Notes: generated by a model from the letters alone, not told the origin. DNA of 64,000 nt from Clostridium ljungdahlii DSM 13528 (GCF_000143685.1 NC_014328.1:124001-188000); one strand, 5' to 3'; counted from the stretch's first letter, positions 1 to 13,299 are shown. Numbers and translations are program-made.

Positions 1-474
1 GATAGAGTAAAGATTGCATGTCTTGCACAATTAATTAATGTAATAGCACCTATTACAACGCAGAGAAATGGAGGAGTTTTAAAACAGTCGACTTATTATC
101 CATTTAGTATGGTTAGTAATTATGGTAGAGGAACTGTACTTAAACCATCTGTTAATGGTGCAAGCTACAAATGTGATTTTGGTGAATTACCTTTAGTAGA
201 AGCAGCTACTGTTTATGATAAAGAATCTGATGAAATTAGAGTATTTGCATTAAATTGTAACCAGGATGAAGACACAGAATTAGACCTTCAATTTAATGGA
301 TTTGGAGATCGTAAAATCTCTAAGCAATTTGTATTATCTGGAGATGACTTAGAACTTAGAAATACATTTGAAAGTCCTGATAACGTTACTGTAAAGGAAA
401 AAGATCTTTCAAATTGTGATGGTACGAAAGTTGTTCTTCCAAAGCTTTCTTGGAATGTTTTAATTATAAAGTAA
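1..474 (+). CDS. alpha-L-arabinofuranosidase (GH51), C-terminal part only
   Basis: The reading frame is open from base 1 and the 5' end lies outside the window; 157 codons remain. The opening stretch (DRVKIACLAQLINVIAPI, then TYYPFSMVSNYGRG) is the conserved end of the GH51 catalytic barrel, followed by the C-terminal beta-sandwich domain. GH51 enzymes are normally about 500 residues and release terminal L-arabinose from arabino-oligosaccharides in the cytoplasm. No signal peptide can be judged. It lies 33 bases upstream of a GPH-type sugar symporter and probably shares its transcript, which suggests uptake of arabinosides followed by internal cleavage. The family is confident; the exact substrate is inferred. 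Confidence 0.88.
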   Translation, partial: DRVKIACLAQLINVIAPITTQRNGGVLKQSTYYPFSMVSNYGRGTVLKPSVNGASYKCDFGELPLVEAATVYDKESDEIRVFALNCNQDEDTELDLQFNGFGDRKISKQFVLSGDDLELRNTFESPDNVTVKEKDLSNCDGTKVVLPKLSWNVLIIK

Positions 475-507
475 TTTCAATAAATTATGAAGGGAGTGGG
501 AAGGTAA

Positions 508-1887
508 GTGGATATGAAAGTACAAGATAAAGATGTTTTTAAAGAAAATTTAAAATTTAGTGAGAAGTTTGGTTATGGATGTGGTGATTTAGCCATTAAC
601 TTTACTTGGGCTTCTTTGGGAATGTTTGTAGTTTATTTCTATACTGATGTTGTTGGTATGTCTGCTGCTATTATTGGAACTATTATGTTGTTCTCACGTT
701 GTTTAGATGGTGTCTTAGATGTTATAATGGGCACAATTGTTGATAAAACTAATTCAAAGTATGGTAAAGCTCGTCCTTGGATATTATGGGGATCAATTCC
801 TTTTGTTGTTTTAACAGTATCAATATTTATGGTACCAAACATAAGCACTTTTGGAAAGATAGTGTATATTGTAATATCGTATAATTTACTTATGATAGCG
901 TTTACTGCAATTGCTATTCCTTATGGTACATTAAATTCATTGGTTACTCAAGATCAACATCAGAGAGAAGTATTAAATCTTTTTAGAATGTTTTTGGCAC
1001 AAATAGGAGTATTAATTGTTACTAATCTTACAATGCCATTGGTAAATTTATTTGGAGGAAAACAACCTGGATGGGCTTTAACTTATTCAGTTTTAGGAGT
1101 AGTTTCTCTATTATTATTTGTTTATGTTTTTAAAACGCAAAAAGAAAGAGTAAAACCAATTAAAAAGGAAAAAATTCCTTTGAAGATTAGTCTAAAGGCT
1201 TTATGTCAAAATAAATATTGGTTTATAGCAACTATATTTTTTATAGTTTATAGTATTGGATATGCTATAAATCAAGGTAGTACGGTATATTATGCTAAAT
1301 ATCTTCTTGGTAATTCTTCTCTAGTTGGAGGATTAACTATTGCATATTTAGCTCCAGTATTAGTGGGATTCCTTATGATCTCAAAAGTTTATGATAAATA
1401 CGGAAAAAGAAATGCTATGATCATTGGTTCAATAATAAGCATAGGTGGTTACTTAATTACAATAATAAATCCGTATAGTTTAACAGTTGTTATGGTTTCT
1501 CAAATTGTTAAAGGTTTTGGCCAAGCTTTCTTGCTAGGAGGAGTGTGGGCATTATTCCCTGATACTATAGAATATGGTGAATGGAAAACAGGCATAAGAA
1601 ATGAAGGATTGCTTTATAGCGGAGGTAGTTTAGGACAAAAGATGGGTATAGGTTTTGGTACAGCCATAACAGGATGGATTTTAGCTTGGGGAGGATATAA
1701 TGGTGCACAAGCAGTACAAGCTAGTTCTGCGGTATTTTCAATAAAAGCATTGTTTATTCATGTTCCAATAATAATATATGTTGCTCAAATTATATTATTG
1801 CTCTGTTATGGACTTGACAAAGAGTATCCACGCATTATGAAGGATTTACAATTAAGAAAAAGTAAAATGAGTGCAGAAAATAACTAA
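508..1887 (+). CDS. GPH-family sodium/proton:glycoside symporter
   Basis: 459 residues with about 12 hydrophobic segments, typical of the glycoside-pentoside-hexuronide:cation symporter family (MelB, XynB, XylP relatives). The family loop between TM2 and TM3 is visible around residues 65-97 (LDGVLDVIMGTIVDKT, then KYGKARPW), and the C-terminal half has the expected WALFPDTIEYGEWKTG stretch. It imports sugars or glycosides coupled to a cation gradient. GTG at 508 follows an AGGGAG site; an in-frame ATG at 514 is an alternative start. It follows the GH51 gene closely, so arabino-oligosaccharides or arabinosides are the likely substrate (inference). A hairpin terminator closes the unit. Confidence 0.9.
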   Translation: MDMKVQDKDVFKENLKFSEKFGYGCGDLAINFTWASLGMFVVYFYTDVVGMSAAIIGTIMLFSRCLDGVLDVIMGTIVDKTNSKYGKARPWILWGSIPFVVLTVSIFMVPNISTFGKIVYIVISYNLLMIAFTAIAIPYGTLNSLVTQDQHQREVLNLFRMFLAQIGVLIVTNLTMPLVNLFGGKQPGWALTYSVLGVVSLLLFVYVFKTQKERVKPIKKEKIPLKISLKALCQNKYWFIATIFFIVYSIGYAINQGSTVYYAKYLLGNSSLVGGLTIAYLAPVLVGFLMISKVYDKYGKRNAMIIGSIISIGGYLITIINPYSLTVVMVSQIVKGFGQAFLLGGVWALFPDTIEYGEWKTGIRNEGLLYSGGSLGQKMGIGFGTAITGWILAWGGYNGAQAVQASSAVFSIKALFIHVPIIIYVAQIILLLCYGLDKEYPRIMKDLQLRKSKMSAENN

Positions 1888-1994
1888 TAAATGTACTTGC
1901 AGATTTTATACAATATTGTAACTGACATATAAAAATGAATAAGTGAAATAAGGTTTTAGTTTCAATAAAATAACAAATAAATAAGAAGTAAATA

Positions 1995-2055
1995 ATAGGG
2001 AGTGTCTTTTCTGATGGTTTTTTTATCATTAGAGATGATACTCTCTATATTTTTT
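1995..2055 (+). terminator. Rho-independent terminator after the GH51-GPH unit
   Basis: An imperfect hairpin pairs ATAGGGAGTGTC with GATACTCTCTAT (two G-T pairs) and is followed by a run of six T. It separates the arabinosidase-symporter unit from the ABC importer. Confidence 0.75.
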
Positions 2056-2165
2056 AATTTGAATGTCAAAATATGCCATTAAAATTCAAAAGATAATAAT
2101 TAATAGAAAGTAGGTTAATTTTATGACAAAATATAAAAATTAATACTGATAATCACAAAAAACAA

Positions 2166-2216
2166 TTGACATTTGTACGAACAAATATTATTATAAATTT
2201 AAGAAATCGCTTTCAT
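2166..2216 (+). promoter_or_regulatory. ABC importer promoter with AraR-like operator and cre site
   Basis: A perfect -35 TTGACA sits at 2166-2171, with an A/T-rich -10 (TTATAA or TATAAA) near 2191-2197. Directly after the -35, at 2171-2186, is the palindrome ATTTGTACGAACAAAT, which matches the Bacillus AraR operator (ATTTGTACGTACAAAT) except at one central base. At 2201-2216, AAGAAATCGCTTTCAT matches the CcpA cre consensus WTGNAANCGNWWNCAW at all but one position. This arrangement predicts repression by AraR without arabinose and carbon catabolite repression by CcpA. The motifs are seen directly; the regulators are inferred and are not encoded in the window. Confidence 0.72.
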
Positions 2217-2344
2217 TTAATGGAATATAAGGGACTAATATGGATACAATGAAGACCATAACAGTAATTACAATTGTTAAGATTAGTAATAAAAATTTAC
2301 AATATAAACTTGATTTTTTAATTAAAAGGAGAGGGGATTTAAAA

Positions 2345-3331
2345 ATGATTAAATTTAAATCAATTAGAAAAAGCATGAGGTCAATTCTATTATGTGGACT
2401 TGTATTAGTTCTAAGTGTAGGTCTCATGGCATGTGGAAGTACAAGTACTTCAAGTTCTGGTACAAGCAGTAAAAAGAAAACGATAGCATTTATTCCACCA
2501 TCACTTGTAAGCCCATTTTATACTCAGGCTGTTACAGGAGCAAAGCAAGAAGCAGCTAAAGAAGGATTTAACATAAAAGTATTGGCTCCTCAAACAGAAG
2601 ACGATTTCAATGGATTATTAAAAATAGTTGAAGACGTTATAACTCAGCAAGTTGATGCTATTGCAATATGTACCACAGATGATAAAACTATGGCTGCTGT
2701 TGTAAAAAAAGCAAATGATGCAAAGATACCAGTTATTGTATTTAACTCATTAAGTCCAATAAAGGGTGCAGATGTTTATGCTTATGTTGGATATGACCAA
2801 AAACAAGCAGGAGCTCAGGCTGCAGACTATTTAGGAACTAAACTTAAAGACAAGCAATTCAATGTTGGTGTATTAGAGGGTCTTCCTGGTGTATTTACAG
2901 ACAATAGAAAAGGTGGATTTGTAAATGAAGCTAAAAAATATTCAAATGTAAAGATTGTAGCTACACAACCAGCTGATTGGCAGAGAGAAAAAGGCATGAA
3001 TGTTGCAACTAACCTTTATCAAGCTAATAAGGCTATAAATATGTTTTATGGATTGAGTGATGAAATGGCAATAGGTGCAGCCCAAGCTTTTAAATCAGCA
3101 GGGGTTAAGGATGGAGTTACTATTGGTATAGATGGAAATCCAGCTACTTTAGATTCAATCGCACAGGGAGAAACTACTGCTACAATTTATACAGATCCAA
3201 AACAAATTGGTAAAGAAAGTATAATAGATTGTTCTAAAGCTTTAAAAGGTGAAAAAATGGCAAATAAATTAGATCAGACAAAGACTTTTGTAGTAGACAA
3301 GAGTAACGTTAGTACTTATAAAGCAAAATAA
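2345..3331 (+). CDS. sugar ABC transporter substrate-binding lipoprotein (RbsB/AraF-like)
   Basis: 328 residues. It starts with a basic n-region and a hydrophobic stretch ending in the lipobox LMAC (Cys30), so it is a lipid-anchored extracellular binding protein. The mature part is a type 1 periplasmic-binding fold of the ribose/arabinose/galactose class (IAFIPPSLVSPFYTQAVTGA near the start, DAIAICTTDD, then AYVGYDQKQAG and TIGIDGNP). The ATG at 2345 follows an AGGAGAGGGG ribosome site; the frame is open further upstream to 2240, but no better start exists there. It is the first gene of a binding protein-ATPase-permease operon. The AraR-like operator upstream favours L-arabinose; ribose or xylose remain possible. 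Confidence 0.9.
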   Translation: MIKFKSIRKSMRSILLCGLVLVLSVGLMACGSTSTSSSGTSSKKKTIAFIPPSLVSPFYTQAVTGAKQEAAKEGFNIKVLAPQTEDDFNGLLKIVEDVITQQVDAIAICTTDDKTMAAVVKKANDAKIPVIVFNSLSPIKGADVYAYVGYDQKQAGAQAADYLGTKLKDKQFNVGVLEGLPGVFTDNRKGGFVNEAKKYSNVKIVATQPADWQREKGMNVATNLYQANKAINMFYGLSDEMAIGAAQAFKSAGVKDGVTIGIDGNPATLDSIAQGETTATIYTDPKQIGKESIIDCSKALKGEKMANKLDQTKTFVVDKSNVSTYKAK

Positions 3332-3342
3332 TTCTATATTTG

Positions 3343-3378
3343 CTCTTAGAAAATGTTAGCTTTAACATTTTCTAAGAG
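3343..3378 (+). promoter_or_regulatory. intra-operon hairpin, perfect 16-bp stem
   Basis: Arms 3343-3358 and 3363-3378 are exact inverted repeats around a four-base loop. No T-run follows, so it looks like an mRNA-stabilising or processing hairpin rather than a terminator. Such structures behind a binding-protein gene typically raise its level over the ATPase and permease. Confidence 0.7.
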
Positions 3379-3422
3379 TAAAATATTTAGTTACGTAATT
3401 TGTGGCAAAAGGGGGGGTAATA

Positions 3423-4922
3423 TTGTCAGAAACTATATTGAAAATGGAGAACATAACTAAAAGTTTTTCAGGAGTTACAGTTCTTAAAAATTCGGGAATT
3501 GAAGTTAAAAAAGGAGAAGTTCATATTTTACTTGGTGAAAATGGTGCAGGTAAATCAACTCTTATGAAGATACTTTCTGGAGCATATTCAAAAGATAGTG
3601 GAGACATTATACTAAACGGAAACAAAGTAGAGATAAATTCTCCAAAAGATGCTGAGAAACTTGGAATAAGCATAATTTATCAGGAATTTAATTTAGTTCC
3701 CTATATGACTGTTGCTGAGAATATATATCTTGGAAGAGAACCTGAATCCAAGGTACCTGGTAAGGTTAATTTCAAAAAAATGTACAATGATGCACAAAAG
3801 ATGATTGATTACTTAAATGTAGATATACCTGTAGATAAACCAATAAAGAATTTAGGAATTGCCCAGCAACAAATGGTTGAGATAGCAAAAGCACTATCGG
3901 TTCATTCTGATATCATAATAATGGATGAGCCAACAGCGGCACTGACAGAAAAAGAAATAGATAATTTATTTAAAATAATGAGAAAAATTAAATCTGAAGG
4001 AGTTTCTATAATATACATTTCTCATAGACTTGAGGAATTTGCTCAAATTGGTGATAGAGTTACTGTTATGAGAGATGGAGAAACTGTAGAAACAGTTAAT
4101 ATCAAAGGTACATCTATAGATGAACTTATAAAATTAATGGTAGGAAGAGAAATTAAAGAAAAATTTCCTAAAATAAAGGTTGATTTAGGAGAAGAAATAT
4201 TAAGGGTTAAGGGATTAACCAAAAAAGGAGTTTTTGAAAATATAAATTTCAGTTTGAGATCAGGCGAAATACTAGGATTTTCTGGTCTTATGGGTGCGGG
4301 AAGAACAGAAGTAATGAGGGCTATATTTGGTATAGATTCATTTGATTCTGGTGAAATATATTTAAAAGGTAAAAAAGTTGAAATAAATTCCCCTATGAAA
4401 GCAATAAAAAATGGTATAGGATTTGTAACGGAAAATAGAAGAGATGAAGGTCTTGTTTTACAGATGGGTGTAGGTCAAAATATAACCTTAGCATCCCTTG
4501 GCAAATATATTAGTAATCCTATAAAATTAAATCTTAGAAAAGAAGTCAAGGAAATAAAAGATTATATATCTAAATTGTCAATTAAGTCTTCAGGATATAG
4601 ACAAATTGCAGGTACACTGAGCGGTGGAAACCAACAAAAGATTGTTATAGCAAAGTGGCTATTATCTGATTCAAAGGTTTTAATTGTGGATGAACCTACT
4701 CGTGGAATAGATGTAGGTGCTAAAATAGAAATTTATAATATTATGAATGATTTAGTTAAAAGTGGGGTAGGAATAATTATGGTTTCTTCAGAACTTCCTG
4801 AAGTACTTGGCATGAGTGATAGAATATTAGTTATGTGTAGAGGGAAAATAACTGGAGAATTAAATAAGGATGAGGCTACTCAAGAAAAAATAATGCATTA
4901 TGCAACAGGAGGTATAGAATGA
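3423..4922 (+). CDS. sugar ABC transporter ATP-binding protein (RbsA/AraG/XylG-like)
   Basis: About 499 residues with two fused ATPase domains, as usual in the ribose/arabinose importer class. Domain 1 has Walker A GENGAGKST at residues 38-46 and Walker B followed by DEPTAALTE. Domain 2 has the degenerate Walker A GLMGAGRTE, signature LSGGNQQK and DEPTRGIDVG, all family hallmarks. I chose TTG at 3423 because a run of seven G lies about five bases upstream; an upstream in-frame GTG at 3402 would fall before that ribosome site. It ends in an ATGA overlap with the permease gene, implying translational coupling. It energises pentose uptake at the inner face of the membrane. Confidence 0.92.
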   Translation: MSETILKMENITKSFSGVTVLKNSGIEVKKGEVHILLGENGAGKSTLMKILSGAYSKDSGDIILNGNKVEINSPKDAEKLGISIIYQEFNLVPYMTVAENIYLGREPESKVPGKVNFKKMYNDAQKMIDYLNVDIPVDKPIKNLGIAQQQMVEIAKALSVHSDIIIMDEPTAALTEKEIDNLFKIMRKIKSEGVSIIYISHRLEEFAQIGDRVTVMRDGETVETVNIKGTSIDELIKLMVGREIKEKFPKIKVDLGEEILRVKGLTKKGVFENINFSLRSGEILGFSGLMGAGRTEVMRAIFGIDSFDSGEIYLKGKKVEINSPMKAIKNGIGFVTENRRDEGLVLQMGVGQNITLASLGKYISNPIKLNLRKEVKEIKDYISKLSIKSSGYRQIAGTLSGGNQQKIVIAKWLLSDSKVLIVDEPTRGIDVGAKIEIYNIMNDLVKSGVGIIMVSSELPEVLGMSDRILVMCRGKITGELNKDEATQEKIMHYATGGIE

Positions 4923-5893
4923 TGAATCAGTTAGAAGATACTGAAAAAAAGAAAAAGACTAGTATAAATGACATACTGGATAAGCTAGGGGTTGTCATTG
5001 CATTAGTTGTTTTAATTGTAGTTATGGCTGTGTTGTCTCCAGATTTTCTTACTGTAAAAAATGTATTTAACATATTGCAGCAGATTGCACAAATTGGAAT
5101 AATATCTGTTGGTATGACTTTTGTAATATTACTTGGAGGAATCGACTTATCTGTTGGTTCAATTATTGCATTTACAGGACTTATTATGGCATTATGCATG
5201 AAAGCAGGAATGTCTGTTGTGTTAGCTATTTTAGTAGGTATTATACTAGGTGCAGCTATTGGTTTCTTAAATGGAATTTTAATATCAAAGGTTAAACTCC
5301 AACCTTTTATAGCTACACTAGGAACTATGACTATGGCTAGAGGACTTGCATATACTATAACAAATGGACAACCAGTATATTCTTTCTCAGCTGGGTTTAA
5401 AAGCTTTGCTGGATTTATTGGAGTTGTTCCAATTCCTGCAATTATTATGGCAGTAATATTTGCATTAGGTTATTATGTGCTTAAATACACAAAGTTTGGA
5501 AGATACATGTATGCTATTGGAGGAAATAGAGTAGCAAGTAAGCTTTCAGGAATAAATGTGGATAAATATGAGATGTTGGTTTATACGATTTCAGGAATAT
5601 GCTGTGCTATAGCTGCTATAATTTTAACAGCAAGGCTTGATTCAGCAGTACCAGTTGCAGGTGATGGAAACGAACTTGATGCTATAGCGGCAGTAGCTAT
5701 AGGTGGAACAAGTATGACCGGTGGAGAAGGCGGTATAGTTGGAACACTTATTGGTGCCTTAATTATGGGAGTAATTGCGAATGGAATGAACCTACTAGAT
5801 GTGCAACAGGGACCACAGAGGTTTGCTAAAGGTGCAATTATAATTTTAGCTGTAGGAATTGATGTAATAAGAAAGAAAAGAACTTCTAAATAA
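4919..5893 (+). CDS. sugar ABC transporter permease (RbsC/AraH-like)
   Basis: 324 residues, about 8-10 membrane segments. Typical BPD_transp_2 family stretches are present: GMTFVILLGGIDLSVGS near residue 70 and AIGGTSMTGGEGG near 260. Its ATG overlaps the ATPase stop codon (ATGA); a second ATG follows immediately, so the start may shift by one codon. It forms the channel with the upstream ATPase and receives sugar from the lipoprotein. It is the last gene of the importer operon and is followed by a strong terminator. Confidence 0.92.
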   Translation: MMNQLEDTEKKKKTSINDILDKLGVVIALVVLIVVMAVLSPDFLTVKNVFNILQQIAQIGIISVGMTFVILLGGIDLSVGSIIAFTGLIMALCMKAGMSVVLAILVGIILGAAIGFLNGILISKVKLQPFIATLGTMTMARGLAYTITNGQPVYSFSAGFKSFAGFIGVVPIPAIIMAVIFALGYYVLKYTKFGRYMYAIGGNRVASKLSGINVDKYEMLVYTISGICCAIAAIILTARLDSAVPVAGDGNELDAIAAVAIGGTSMTGGEGGIVGTLIGALIMGVIANGMNLLDVQQGPQRFAKGAIIILAVGIDVIRKKRTSK

Positions 5894-5932
5894 TACTTTG
5901 GATAAATTCACAAGGTGCTTATTAATTTTTAT

Positions 5933-5968
5933 TAAAAAAGTTTCAGATTATATCCGAAACTTTTTTTG
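5933..5968 (+). terminator. terminator of the sugar ABC importer operon
   Basis: AAAAAAGTTTC pairs with GAAACTTTTTT around an 11-base loop, giving a classic A-stem-T hairpin just downstream of the permease gene. Confidence 0.88.
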
Positions 5969-6301
5969 TATTTAAATACTATAGTTTTATCTCCAATCCT
6001 AAAAGAAATTTGTTTATTAGGGTTATTTAATGATATGTAATAGGTATCATATTTATTAAAAATGGGTAATATAGTTCTCTGTTAGAATAAATTAAGTATA
6101 AACATATCCATGTGTATCTATGTAAGAAAAATGGTGAATATAAGTAGTATAAAGGAGAAAATGCAAATTAAGTTATAAAAATACCGGAGTAAGTGAACTG
6201 AGTTAAGTATAAGCTGTGATATAATAAATTTCGTTGTCATGGAGATTACAGAAACAGATTAAATCAATAGTTTTTTATTTAAAGAAAAATAATAAAACGT
6301 A

Positions 6302-6330
6302 TTGACAGATGTAATTTAAAATGATATACT
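6302..6330 (+). promoter_or_regulatory. rrn operon promoter
   Basis: TTGACA at 6302-6307 and TATACT at 6325-6330 with exactly 17 bases between. A weaker upstream TATAAT near 6220 may be a second promoter. The rest of 5970-6300 is A/T-rich with no gene visible. After the start point, the leader carries an antitermination/processing motif near 6360-6383 that resembles the spacer motif at 8176-8196. Confidence 0.88.
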
Positions 6331-6486
6331 ATAAAGGCTGTCGAAGTGAGACGGCAAAATGATCCTTGAAAATTAAACAGAGGAAGATATAAGTACAACT
6401 TATTTAGAATAAACCAGCAATTCTTTTGAGCTGCGAGAGCAGCTAAAAAAGTAATTTCGTAATAAGAAGAGTCAATACAAACTTTT

Positions 6487-7996
<1,510 letters not shown>

Positions 7997-8285
7997 TAGG
8001 GAGTCGAAAGATAGAGTATAATCTATCTTATAAATTGATGGTTTAAGTAAGTTAGAAAGTCTACTCTGTTTAATTTCCAGGGATTATTTACATGTTGACC
8101 AAAATTGATCGACATGATATTATATGTATCCCAGGTGAGTTAAACATTATTGTTTAACCACTGAAAAAATTTGTCCTTTGAAAATTGCACAGTAAATAAG
8201 AAATAAAGTAAAGCAAAGGTTATAATATAACCTTTGTAGTAGATGTATATTATTTTAAAGATTTAAGATAATATATGGAACTAAG

Positions 8286-8403
8286 AAAATTGGCAGTAAC
8301 GAGTACAGCAAGGAAAAGACCGAATGAGGAGCGGAGTTTACTTATGTAAATGAGCACCGGAATGAGGTATTTGACGAAGCTGGACGAAGTTAATGACGAT
8401 TTT
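8286..8403 (+). repeat. rrn spacer stem-loop, copy 1 (16S-23S spacer)
   Basis: In the tRNA-less 16S-23S spacer, 8286-8300 pairs imperfectly with 8389-8403, enclosing about 90 bases. The central block (8321-8360, including GTTTACTTATGTAAATGAGC) recurs almost unchanged in the 23S-5S spacer at 11419-11458. It probably serves rRNA processing. The spacer also holds 8181-8196, the 5' arm of the 23S processing stem. Confidence 0.75.
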
Positions 8404-8413
8404 CGACAATAAA

Positions 8414-11303
<2,890 letters not shown>

Positions 11304-11381
11304 ATAAAAACGAAAGAAAAAAAGTTTACTGTGCAATTTTGAGAGGACAGAGTAATTTGAACTCTTAAAAGTTAATATATA

Positions 11382-11501
11382 AGAAAATTGATAGAAGCGA
11401 TCAGATTGGGGAAAGGCTTGAATGAGGAGCAGAGTTTACTTATGTAAATGAGCACCGCAATGAAAGACTTGACGAAAATATGAGAAGCTTATAGCAATTT
11501 T
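11382..11501 (+). repeat. rrn spacer stem-loop, copy 2 (23S-5S spacer)
   Basis: 11382-11395 pairs with 11487-11501 (three mismatches). The inner block is nearly identical to copy 1 in the 16S-23S spacer. It lies just upstream of 5S and so could present the 5S precursor for maturation; the RNase M5 gene is at 50313 in this window. Confidence 0.75.
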
Positions 11502-11510
11502 CGATGATAA

Positions 11511-11627
11511 TCTGGTGGTAATGACGTGAAGGTAACACCCCTTTCCATACCGAACAGGAAGGTTAAGCTTCAGGGTGCCGATGGTACTGCAGGGGAGGCC
11601 CTGTGGGAGAATAGGTCGCTGCCAGGT
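11511..11627 (+). rRNA. 5S ribosomal RNA
   Basis: About 117 bases, beginning TCTGGTGGTAATGACGTGAAGG and ending GTCGCTGCCAGGTA, with complementary ends and the conserved CCGAACAGGAAGGTTAAG loop. It is the last gene of the rrn operon. Confidence 0.96.
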
Positions 11628-11664
11628 AAAAAAAATAGAGTACTGATTAGCACTCTATTTTTTT
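11628..11664 (+). terminator. rrn operon terminator
   Basis: AAAAAATAGAGT pairs with ACTCTATTTTTT around a ten-base loop directly behind 5S. Confidence 0.92.
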
Positions 11665-11682
11665 ATCATAATTTAATTTTAT

Positions 11683-11870
11683 CTGATGATTATGAGCTCT
11701 AATACTCACACGCATTTTGTAACAGTTGCTTTTCTCCAAGTGTACGTTGAGAGAAGCTACGTTTCTTGATAATCTCCTAAAGGATAAAGACTTAAGTGCT
11801 AAAGTACTAAGAAGCCTGTTAATAAGGTATCACAAGTGGAGTTTTAAACTCCACTTGATGTCAAGAACTC
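11683..11870. repeat. dispersed structured repeat, copy A
   Basis: This sits between the rrn terminator and the 3' end of the minus-strand sirtuin gene. It contains a perfect 12-bp hairpin around 11834-11858 (CAAGTGGAGTTT and its complement). Positions 11776-11855 align closely with 59930-60001 (shared blocks CCTAAAG, AGTGCTAAAG, CTGTTAATAAG, TGGAG, ACTCCAC). Its 5' block (11683-11718) resembles 33271-33310. No convincing ORF is present. Confidence 0.6.
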
Positions 11871-11893
11871 TGTTTATTAAAAAGAATAAAATC

Positions 11894-12619
11894 TTACAAT
11901 ATACTTTTTAGAACTTTTCCTATACTGTCATGTATAACTATATTAGCCTCATTATCATAAGAAGTAGAAGATTTATTTATAAGAACTAAATATTTTCCCT
12001 TAAAATAATTAATTAACCCTGCAGCAGGATATACTATTAGGGAAGTACCTCCTACAATTAACATATCAGCTTGTTGGATGTATTCTACGGATTTATTTAA
12101 TGTGTCCATGTTTAGACTTTCTTCGTATAAAATTACGTCTGGTTTTATTGTTCCATTACATTTATCACATTTTGGTATAAGACCTGGGGTATTTAGTACA
12201 TAATCTAAATCAAAAGATTTTCCACATTTAGTGCAATGATTTCTATGAATGGAACCATGTAATTCTAATACATTATTTGACCCTGCCATTTGATGGAGAC
12301 CATCTATATTTTGAGTTACTATAGCTTTTAACTTTCCCATTTTTTCTAATTCTGCAAGAGCGTAATGGGCGTCATTTGGCTTTGCATCTTTGTATATCAT
12401 TTTTGCCCTATAAAAATCAAAGAAATCCTCAGTATGAGACATAAAAAAACTATGACTTAGCATTACTTCAGGGGGATATGAAAAATTATTTTTAGTTTTA
12501 TATAATCCTGTTTCGGATCTAAAATCAGGTATTTGCGATTCTGTAGAAACTCCTGCACCACCCAAAAATACAATATTAGTACTTGAATTTACAGCGGATT
12601 TTAAATTCTCATAACTCAT
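11894..12619 (-). CDS. cobB: NAD-dependent protein deacylase (Sir2 family)
   Basis: 241 residues, a full small sirtuin. The Rossmann motif GAGVST is at 21-26, followed by IPDFRS. The NAD motif TQNIDGLHQMAGS is near 102-114, the catalytic histidine is His121 in LELHGS, and a zinc ribbon is formed by Cys129, Cys132, Cys151 and Cys154. It removes acetyl or other acyl groups from lysines using NAD, for example from acyl-CoA synthetases. It reads alone on the minus strand. The ATG at 12619 has AGGTGA seven bases upstream. Substrate class is not determined by the sequence. Confidence 0.93.
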   Translation of the reverse strand: MSYENLKSAVNSSTNIVFLGGAGVSTESQIPDFRSETGLYKTKNNFSYPPEVMLSHSFFMSHTEDFFDFYRAKMIYKDAKPNDAHYALAELEKMGKLKAIVTQNIDGLHQMAGSNNVLELHGSIHRNHCTKCGKSFDLDYVLNTPGLIPKCDKCNGTIKPDVILYEESLNMDTLNKSVEYIQQADMLIVGGTSLIVYPAAGLINYFKGKYLVLINKSSTSYDNEANIVIHDSIGKVLKSIL

Positions 12620-12795
12620 AAAATCACCTCTGATTAATATTATAGCATATACTTTTTATATGTTTAATTGTTTAGCAAATATTAGCATGTTTTATGTATA
12701 AGAGTAATTCATTTTATTTAGCAGCGGGTTTTTTAGTAATTGGAGTTGACAAAAAGTATTTAAAATGATATCATAAACTCTGTTAAAAAAAGTAT

Positions 12796-12869
<74 letters not shown>

Positions 12870-12879
12870 AAAAGATACA

Positions 12880-12928
12880 GAAGTAATCTGGTTGCTGATT
12901 TTTCAGTAGATAGGTTACTTCTTTTTTA
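12880..12928 (+). terminator. terminator after tRNA-Cys
   Basis: GAAGTAATC pairs with GGTTACTTC, followed by TTTTTTATT. Confidence 0.75.
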
Positions 12929-12929
12929 T

Positions 12930-13250
12930 TGTTTATAGCACTTTGGTATATTGTAGTATAATTATTATTGTATTAATATACCAAAGAAAAGATATGATAT
13001 TACTATTTGTCAAACTGTACTACAGCATATTCCTGACCCTATTAAGATATTAGAAAAACTGAATTTAAGTTATCATCTAAAACCCAAAATAAGAAGTAAT
13101 ATAAATAAATGACTTATGAATATTGCCCATCTCACTTTTGATTTTCCTCGTTTATCGTTCTATTTCAACTTATTTGATAATTTTATTAGGTCTTAGAGCA
13201 ATATTTTCTGCAGACAAATACTATTGTATAATTTTTTATGGAAAGTATAC
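12930..13250. other. gene-free stretch with an 11-bp inverted repeat
   Basis: 12942-12952 and 12975-12985 (TTTGGTATATT and complement) form a hairpin. A short open frame follows (about 12984-13110, encoding HIPDPIKILEKLNL) but it has no start codon or ribosome site, so it looks like gene debris. Nothing else is recognisable. Confidence 0.5.
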
Positions 13251-13299
13251 TTGACATCTATACTATGTGGTAGTAACATAAAAATGTAAAGTTAACTTT
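13251..13299 (+). promoter_or_regulatory. promoter and palindromic operator candidate for the small membrane protein
   Basis: TTGACA at 13251-13256 and TAACAT at 13274-13279 are 17 bases apart. Just downstream is the perfect palindrome AAAGTTAACTTT (13288-13299), a plausible operator over the transcript start. The regulator is unknown. Confidence 0.55.

Noticed and set aside
2240..2344. N-terminal extension of the binding lipoprotein
   Set aside because: The signal peptide and ribosome site fit ATG 2345; the extension would bury the signal peptide.
11726..11911. A 61-codon frame in dispersed repeat A
   Set aside because: It consists of structured repeat sequence, has no ribosome site and reads into the converging sirtuin gene.
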